A stretch of DNA of 28,623 nt from UBA5536 sp964592595. Its GTDB lineage: Bacteria; Bacteroidota; Bacteroidia; Bacteroidales; F082. Shown here one piece after another: positions 23,615-28,623 of this stretch. Below the pieces are notes generated by a model that was not told the origin of the DNA, searched no databases, and worked only from the letters and a program-made list of their open reading frames with translations. Every line of letters begins with the position of its first letter. Within the stretch, counting starts at the first letter, position 1. The translations under genes and the position numbers were made by a program. The stretch spans positions 1 to 28,623 of the forward strand of contig CAZQFH010000045.1 in assembly GCA_964592595.1 (NCBI GenBank), in the 5' to 3' direction.

Positions 23615-24244
23615 ATGTTTAAGTATTTGTTTGATGGAAACGACATCCTGACAATTCAGCGTGACCGATTTATTCAAACATACACGGGCATTCTCTGGTT
23701 TCTAATTATTGGATCAATTATATGGTCATATAAAGTTGCAAAACAAACGGGCAGAGAACCAGCACTTTGGATTGTTCTTGGATTTATGGCAGGTTCAGTC
23801 GGATTACTAATTCTATGTTTTAAGGACTATTCTATTAAGGATTTCAGAATTAAGGATATAATACAAAAAACAAGAATAGAATTTAAAACACATCTCACAA
23901 AAGAATTAAGCACAATTATTGAAAAAGAACAAAAGAACAGAAGAAGAGATCATATAACTCAAGAATATCAGGAATTACTTTACAATAGGTGCTCTAAAAT
24001 AATTACAGCTGAGAAAATTGATTTAATAAAAGACCTGGCAGATAAAGGCATAATTGATCCAAATATAGACATCGCTGAAAAAGCACGACTATCAGAAAAA
24101 ATAGAATTCCATAAATTAAAAGGTTCAGACGAAATAGACTGGAAAACCGAATGGACAGAAAATGAATCACTCTGCCCTGCTTGCGGAACAGAAATTGAAA
24201 AAACAATGAACAATTGTTTAAATTGTGGATTAAGATTAAAATAA
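23615..24244 (+). CDS. Membrane protein with C-terminal zinc ribbon
   Basis: Start placed at 23615, because the longer frame from 23519 runs through the IS remnant on the other strand. The 209-residue protein has two membrane segments near the N-terminus (YTGILWFLIIGSIIWSY and LWIVLGFMAGSVGLLILCF), a long charged, helix-rich middle (KELSTIIEKEQKNRRRDHIT), and a zinc ribbon at the end: CPACGTEIEK and NCLNCGLRL, four cysteines in CxxC pairs. No family is recognised. The upstream region has been invaded by the IS remnant, so its original promoter may be lost. Confidence 0.65.
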   Translation: MFKYLFDGNDILTIQRDRFIQTYTGILWFLIIGSIIWSYKVAKQTGREPALWIVLGFMAGSVGLLILCFKDYSIKDFRIKDIIQKTRIEFKTHLTKELSTIIEKEQKNRRRDHITQEYQELLYNRCSKIITAEKIDLIKDLADKGIIDPNIDIAEKARLSEKIEFHKLKGSDEIDWKTEWTENESLCPACGTEIEKTMNNCLNCGLRLK

Positions 24245-24316
24245 TTGCCCACAACAAAAAAAAATAATTCATGCTGCATAAGTAGAGTTTGTCTATAAAG
24301 TCCAGTGGCTAATTCA

Positions 24317-24414
24317 TAATGGTCGAGATCAAGGCGCATAAAAATTTTAAACCGCAGTATACTAAAGTATTCGAGGATTTAAAATTTTTATAGCAACGCA
24401 GATATCGGACATTA
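24317..24414. repeat. Long palindromic element
   Basis: A perfect 14 bp inverted repeat, ATAAAAATTTTAAA (24338-24351) and TTTAAAATTTTTAT (24378-24391), is nested in an outer imperfect pair, TAATGGTCGAGATCAAGGCG (24317-24336) and CAACGCAGATATCGGACATTA starting at 24394. The 26 nt centre can pair weakly (ATAC/GTAT). Together about 98 nt could fold into one long cruciform or RNA hairpin. It lies between two genes and contains no frame. It may be a MITE-like repeat. Confidence 0.65.
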
Positions 24415-24454
24415 AGGACAGACACTAAGTAATCATAAGAAACCGAATTGCAAT

Positions 24455-25543
24455 ATGAAAGCATTGATTTTAATTGACATACAAAACTGACTGACAAAAA
24501 AGAAGATGCTGCATAATGAGCGTGTGTTTCTTGATTCAGTTAATGCTGCAATTAAAGCATATAGGGTTTCGGATTTTAAAATCATCTTTGTACAGCATAA
24601 TAATAACCAACTCAAAAACGGTTCTTCAGATTGGGAAATAGACAGTAGGATTGATAAACAGCAAAATGATTGCGTGATTCAAAAAAACCACGGAAACGCA
24701 TTTCAGGATACGGTTTTGAAAACAACGCTCGCCGGTTTTAAGATTCATTCAATTACTGTTGGTGGTTTAGTAAGTCATGGATGTGTCAAAGCAACTTGCT
24801 TGGGTGGATTATCAGAAGGATTTGAAACAAGTTTGTTAAAAAATGGACATACCAATTGGAACAAAGATGCCGATACCAAAATAGTGGAAACAGAAAGGGA
24901 ATTAATCAAAAACGGAGTGAAAATTAAAGAGATCATAGATTCATCGGTTGTTTCTGATTCGGATAAATCTCTCAACGACATGACAATTGCGGAATTGGGA
25001 AAACTTTTTCCGATTATACTAACAGATTATTCAGACAAATGGGTCGATTTGTATTTCTCAGAGGCAAAAATGATTACTGACGCATTTTCAAAAACTGAAA
25101 TAATAAAAATTGACCATATTGGTAGTACGGCAATTCCCGGACTGAAAGCCAAACCAACGATTGATATCTTGATGCAGGTTTCAGAACAGCTTGCTATTCA
25201 AAAAATAAAGAATGTTTTCAAATCACTCGGGTATCTGATAAATAACCATCCGGAAAATCCTGCGCCACATCTTACTTTTGTAAAAGGCTATACAAAGCAA
25301 GGTTTTAAAGGACAGGCATATCATGTTCACATCAGATACAGCGGAGATTGGGATGAAATAAGGTTTCGGGATTATCTGATTAAAAACAAGGAGATTGCAA
25401 AAGAATACGAAACTTTGAAATTGGAACTTGCAGTGCAATATCCGAATGATAGAGAGGCATATACTGATTCAAAAACTGAATGGATTAAAAAAATTAATAA
25501 CCTGGCACGAAAACAAAGCACGACCGCGCAACAGATGGAATAA
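24455..25543 (+). pseudogene. Isochorismatase-like/GrpB fusion gene with an early stop
   Basis: From the ATG at 24455 the frame reads MKALILIDIQN, then TGA (24488-24490), then LTKKKMLHNERVFLDSVNAA and on without interruption to 25543. LIDIQN-D is the first conserved segment of isochorismatase-like cysteine hydrolases; FKIIFVQHNNN and GGLVSHGCVKATC (likely nucleophile Cys) follow. From about residue 185 a second domain begins: FPIILTDYSDKWVDLYFSEA, IDHIGSTAIPGLKAKPTIDI and AYHVHIRYSGDWDEIRFRDY, the GrpB/UPF0157 family of nucleotidyltransferase-like proteins. An internal ATG at 24506 would make a product lacking the catalytic aspartate. The fusion is unusual; the stop suggests inactivation or a read error. 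Confidence 0.75.
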
Positions 25544-25697
25544 TGCATGCGGGTTTTAAGAGGTATGCGAGCGTTTGCGGCCCGTTAAAAAAGTCGGTGT
25601 AAATTGATCTTCCTAATCCCGCACGACATTATACTTAAAACGATTGAGTGTCATTGTAAAAAGACCGTGCCCGAGACAGAAAATCAACAATAAATGC

Positions 25698-25705
25698 TAA
25701 ATTTG
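25698..25705 (+). promoter_or_regulatory. Possible -7 box of the Eco47II-like gene
   Basis: TAAATTTG fits TAnnTTTG and lies 24 nt upstream of the ATG at 25730. The -33 element is not seen. The rest of 25544-25697 shows nothing recognisable. Confidence 0.35.
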
Positions 25706-25729
25706 CTACTTCAAAAATGACACGATTGA

Positions 25730-26494
25730 ATGAAAAATAAATACATAAACTTTATATCAGACGAACATTTGTTGACCTGTATAAGGAATCTTCACAACGC
25801 ATATTTGAAGGCGAAAAACAACATCACGAAGAAGAATTTTTACTCAAATAAGGTTGACACAATCAAACTGACTTTCGACTCAAAATTCAATGACATTGAC
25901 GAAGAAAAGTTAATTCAATCAGAGATTTTAAGACAGATTGACAAATCAATCAATAATTCAATCGGAACTTTTCACGAACAAATTTTAGGCGGTATAAATG
26001 GCTTTGAATCAGGGAATTTGAGCGGTTATGACATCAAAGCAACTGACAATACGCTTTTTGCAGACATCAAAAACAAACATAATACTATGAATAGTAGTGC
26101 AGCAGAAGCACTTTTTCAGAAGTTAAAACGATATGCAGACGACTACAAACAAGCAAAATGCTATTGGGTGCAAATCCTCGCAAAAGGTAGTTTTTGTGAA
26201 TTATGGAGCGGAGATATAAACGGGAAAGAATACAGTCATAGCAGGGTTTATAAAATTTCGGGGGACCAATTTTATGCTTTACTATCAGGAAAACAAGATG
26301 CAATGTTTCAGTTATATAAAACTCTTCCAATTGCAATCAAAGACTATCTAAAATCAGCCGAAAAGACTGAAGAAATTGCTGAAAACTCTGCATTAGAAGA
26401 AATTAAATCAGAAACTAAAACTAGCAAAAGAACCGTTTTAGACCAGATTACTTTTGAGAATTACAGCTACTATCTTGGCTTTGACAAGTTGTAG
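25730..26494 (+). CDS. Type II restriction endonuclease, Eco47II family
   Basis: A 254-residue protein whose sequence (INFISDEHLLTCIRNLHNAY, SINNSIGTFHEQILGGINGF, LSGYDIKATDNTLFADIKNK) is that of the Eco47II restriction endonuclease family, whose characterised members cut GGNCC. DIKATDNTLFADIKNK has the D-x(n)-D/E-x-K spacing expected of the PD-(D/E)xK nuclease core. Site specificity is inferred from the family only. The gene is convergent with a cytosine methylase and overlaps it by 25 nt at the 3' ends; together they form a complete type II system. Confidence 0.85.
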   Translation: MKNKYINFISDEHLLTCIRNLHNAYLKAKNNITKKNFYSNKVDTIKLTFDSKFNDIDEEKLIQSEILRQIDKSINNSIGTFHEQILGGINGFESGNLSGYDIKATDNTLFADIKNKHNTMNSSAAEALFQKLKRYADDYKQAKCYWVQILAKGSFCELWSGDINGKEYSHSRVYKISGDQFYALLSGKQDAMFQLYKTLPIAIKDYLKSAEKTEEIAENSALEEIKSETKTSKRTVLDQITFENYSYYLGFDKL

Positions 26495-27708
26495 TATTGA
26501 TTCAAAAACTTAACAATTGAATATCCGACCTCTGTGCCTAAATTAACAGGGACAGCATTTCCAATTTGTTTGTATTGTTGGGCCATAGAACCCTCAAAAG
26601 CCCAATCATCGGGAAAAGTTTGGATACGAGCATATTCACGAACTGTAAAAGGTCGAGTTTCTTCAGGGTGACATCTTTCAGTTTGTTTTTGAGCAGGACT
26701 ACAAGTTAAAGTTAAACAAGGCTCATCCCAGCCAATACGCCTTGCAATTCCAGTTTTTCCTCCGCCTAAATGAAAACTTCCACCCATAAATTCTTTTTGA
26801 ATATCAAGTGGTAAATCACGCCAATATCCTTTTTGCGGTACTAAATCTAAAACAGCTTTTTTGCTTTGTGGATATTTAGCACCTGTCGACTTTGGAACAT
26901 TGGAATCGTACAGTTCTCCTTTTTTTAAAGCATCTTCCAAATTATAGATTTTATTGTGCGGTTTTGGATATTCATATTTCAACTCAATGTCTTTTCTAAC
27001 GCCAACCAATATTAAACGCTCACGTTTTTGTGGCACTTTAAAGTTTACGGCTTTTAACACTTGGACAGGAACCACATTGTAGCCAATTTCATCTAAGATT
27101 GAAATCATTCCTTGCAAAGTTTTTCCATTTTCGTGACTAAGTAAACCACGAACATTTTCTCCAATACAAATGGGTGGGTTAACTTCTTTGACAACTCTTG
27201 CAAACTCATAAAATAATGTTCCTCTAGCATCAGCAAGCCCGAGTTTTTTACCTGCATAACTAAAAGCTTGACAAGGAAAACCACCAGTTACCACATCAAC
27301 TAAATTATGATATTCTGTGAAGTCAAAGTCTTTAATATCGCCCTCCAAAACTTTCCAGTTTGGACGATTTTTTCGTAAAGTTTGGCAAGCCCACTTATCA
27401 ATCTCATTCAAAGCAACACATTTTAAACCTGACTTTTCCATTCCAACAGCTAAACCACCAGCTCCGGCAAATAATTCTAAGACAGTATATTCATTATGCG
27501 GTACAACAAAGTTAGAAATAGTATCTTCTACATCGTGATTGAAAAAATCAGCAAAAAGAGTTTCGACTTGTTCACGCTTATAGACACGGTAGTTGCTAAT
27601 GGGCTCACGGACAGCGGACAGTTTACCTTCCCTATCCCAACGTCTAAGCGTTTCTTTACTTTTACCAATAAGTTCAGATGCTTCGGACAGCGACAAATAT
27701 TCTTTCAT
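26470..27708 (-). CDS. DNA (cytosine-5) methyltransferase with N-terminal HTH
   Basis: Start set at 27708 (MKEYLSLSEASELIGKSKET), since upstream codons run into the promoter. Residues 1-50 are a MerR/excisionase-like helix-turn-helix (LRRWDREGKLSAVREPISNY). The methylase follows: motif I ELFAGAGG (78-85), motif IV GGFPCQAFS with the catalytic Cys146, motif VI ENVRG (184-188), motif VIII QKRERLILVG, and motif X QIGNAVPV. It would protect the site of the Eco47II-like nuclease, so a GGNCC-type target is likely but not proven. The last six codons overlap the endonuclease gene end to end. The N-terminal HTH suggests that the methylase represses its own or the nuclease promoter. Confidence 0.9.
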   Translation of the reverse strand: MKEYLSLSEASELIGKSKETLRRWDREGKLSAVREPISNYRVYKREQVETLFADFFNHDVEDTISNFVVPHNEYTVLELFAGAGGLAVGMEKSGLKCVALNEIDKWACQTLRKNRPNWKVLEGDIKDFDFTEYHNLVDVVTGGFPCQAFSYAGKKLGLADARGTLFYEFARVVKEVNPPICIGENVRGLLSHENGKTLQGMISILDEIGYNVVPVQVLKAVNFKVPQKRERLILVGVRKDIELKYEYPKPHNKIYNLEDALKKGELYDSNVPKSTGAKYPQSKKAVLDLVPQKGYWRDLPLDIQKEFMGGSFHLGGGKTGIARRIGWDEPCLTLTCSPAQKQTERCHPEETRPFTVREYARIQTFPDDWAFEGSMAQQYKQIGNAVPVNLGTEVGYSIVKFLNQYYNLSKPR

Positions 27709-27720
27709 AACCAAGTTATT

Positions 27721-27769
27721 TAACCTTATACAATGGTTACAAAAATACAACTAAAAATTAAACAGACAA
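27721..27769 (-). promoter_or_regulatory. Promoter and possible operator of the cytosine methylase
   Basis: On the minus strand TTG (27767-27769), 19 nt, TATTTTTG (27740-27747) matches the Bacteroidota promoter. Between it and the start codon lies TAACC-N9-GGTTA (27721-27739), a short inverted repeat that could be the binding site for the methylase HTH domain. Confidence 0.55.
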
Positions 27770-27789
27770 CAGCAAACAAAAAAAACAAC

Positions 27790-28105
27790 GATCCCGGCGC
27801 TGGTGCGAATTTGTAATGCGTATCCTGAAAAACAAAAACCTCACTACATTAGCTTATTTTCTTATCCTTTGCCCGGCCAAAACACCAAAGCCCTCGCTTT
27901 TGGTATAGCTGGGATTTGTATGAAACAACAAAACCGCAGCAACCGGATTTTTTTATGCCGGAACTACAAACATTTTTCTACCTTTATGGCTTATTCACCA
28001 AACCATTGGGCTTATGCAGCAATTAGCAAACTCAAAAACTGAATGTATCCGACAGATACTGGTAGATAGGAGTAAAAAATATGGGCATTTAAGAAGTTGC
28101 CAAAC
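27790..28105 (+). repeat. Interspersed repeat, copy D
   Basis: Fourth direct copy, between the methylase and the secreted-protein gene. It has the CCCGGCGCTGG head, CACTACATTAGCTTATTTTC, CCCTCGCTTTTGGTATAGC, AACCGCAGCAACCGG and the full 3' tail. It shares 83 identical nt with copy B (27997-28079) and 43 with copy C (27891-27933). It ends about 28 nt before the ATG at 28134. Confidence 0.9.
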
Positions 28106-28133
28106 ATATAAAAAAAGAAAGTCCGAGATAATC

Positions 28134-28589
28134 ATGAGCTTAGAAAAAATAATAAATACGCTTGGTCACTATGCAAAAGATGCATGGGATACGGTTAAAA
28201 GGTCAGTAAATACTGTTTTAGCTTTGGCGGCATTAACAACAATCATTTCAATGGGAGAAGCTCAAGGTCAAAGCAGAAAAGTTCAAGGAGATACTCTCTG
28301 GGGTACAGGTTATTTCTTAACTCGGGATATGATTACCAATGAAATAATTCCAAATGCAAACTTATATTTAACTCCTGCTGAAATGCAAATGGTAGTTCCT
28401 GATATAACTTATGAATACCAAACCGGACTTACTTCAACTCATTTCAATTTACCGGTTTATATTGATTCGACTGTTGGCATACCCGAAAGGAGAAACTCTA
28501 AACTACTTGTGTTTCCAAGTTTTGGTAGCGATATTAATATACTATTTGAAAACACTGAATATGGGATAATTTCGGCTCAACAGAAATAG
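28134..28589 (+). CDS. Secreted protein, probable T9SS cargo, broken at the C-terminus
   Basis: Start taken at 28134 (MSLEKIINTLGHYAKDAWD), because the longer frame from 28014 begins inside repeat copy D. A long basic leader and hydrophobic stretch (VNTVLALAALTTIISMGEA) suggest export. The middle (DTLWGTGYFLTRDMITNEII) is not recognised. The end, LLVFPSFGSDINILFENTEY then GIISAQ, resembles the type A T9SS sorting domain, which normally continues with a G-x-x-V segment. The frame stops at 28587; a shift of one base near 28578-28584 would read IAGGEKEIHHAK to the window edge, which looks like that continuation. So the protein is probably longer, and either frameshifted or misread. Confidence 0.55.
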   Translation: MSLEKIINTLGHYAKDAWDTVKRSVNTVLALAALTTIISMGEAQGQSRKVQGDTLWGTGYFLTRDMITNEIIPNANLYLTPAEMQMVVPDITYEYQTGLTSTHFNLPVYIDSTVGIPERRNSKLLVFPSFGSDINILFENTEYGIISAQQK

Positions 28590-28623
28590 CCGGTGGGGAA
28601 AAAGAAATCCATCACGCAAAGAT

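Noticed and set aside
24488..24490. TGA recoded as an amino acid
   Set aside because: TGA acts as a normal stop in other genes here (for example ArgJ and the XRE regulator), and no selenocysteine element was seen.
14272..28105. The repeats as integron attC sites or a CRISPR array
   Set aside because: They are about 300 bp, spaced by kilobases, contain no attC core pattern, and no integrase or cas gene is present.

Overview
The window reads as a piece of a Bacteroidota chromosome, probably an anaerobic Bacteroidales/Marinilabiliales-type organism. The main evidence is: promoters of the Bacteroidota form (TTTG, about 19 nt, TAnnTTTG) upstream of several genes; very weak use of Shine-Dalgarno sites; a stand-alone methylglyoxal synthase; and a secreted protein at the right end whose C-terminus resembles a type IX secretion (T9SS) sorting domain. 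Genus and species cannot be read from the sequence.

Left part, 1-12400, is mostly housekeeping. A minus-strand toxin-antitoxin pair (RelE/YafQ type, toxin frameshifted and cut by the window edge) is followed by an arginine-biosynthesis operon argB-argD-argC-argJ. Next come a COG0731-type radical SAM protein, a convergent hemW, a periplasmic YceI protein, a C69-family dipeptidase, mgsA and tRNA-Arg(CCU). A solitary trpB is preceded by a textbook attenuator: a 21-codon leader with three consecutive Trp codons followed by an intrinsic terminator.

Right part, 12400-28623, is an accessory island that looks more AT-rich. In order it contains: a decayed DUF3089 hydrolase; a small unknown gene coupled to an HNH nuclease with an in-frame stop; a DUF4143 ATPase carrying an intragenic palindromic repeat; a DUF4172-Fic protein with an operator-like repeat cluster; an XRE regulator in an operon with an Eco57I-like type IIG restriction-modification enzyme and its companion adenine methylase; an IS4-type transposase remnant; a membrane/zinc-ribbon protein; a long palindromic element; an isochorismatase-GrpB fusion gene with an early stop; a second restriction-modification system (Eco47II-family endonuclease convergent with and overlapping a cytosine methylase that carries its own helix-turn-helix); and the secreted protein.

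The most unusual feature is a roughly 300 bp sequence present four times in the same orientation (about 14272, 16062, 17686 and 27790). The copies bracket the accessory modules: ATPase between copies A and B, Fic between B and C, and the two restriction-modification systems with their passengers between C and D. Two copies share an 83 nt stretch without a mismatch. This looks like a repeat family that marks, or helps to exchange, defence and accessory cassettes. At least six genes in the window carry stops, frameshifts or truncations, so either the island is decaying or the assembly contains errors.
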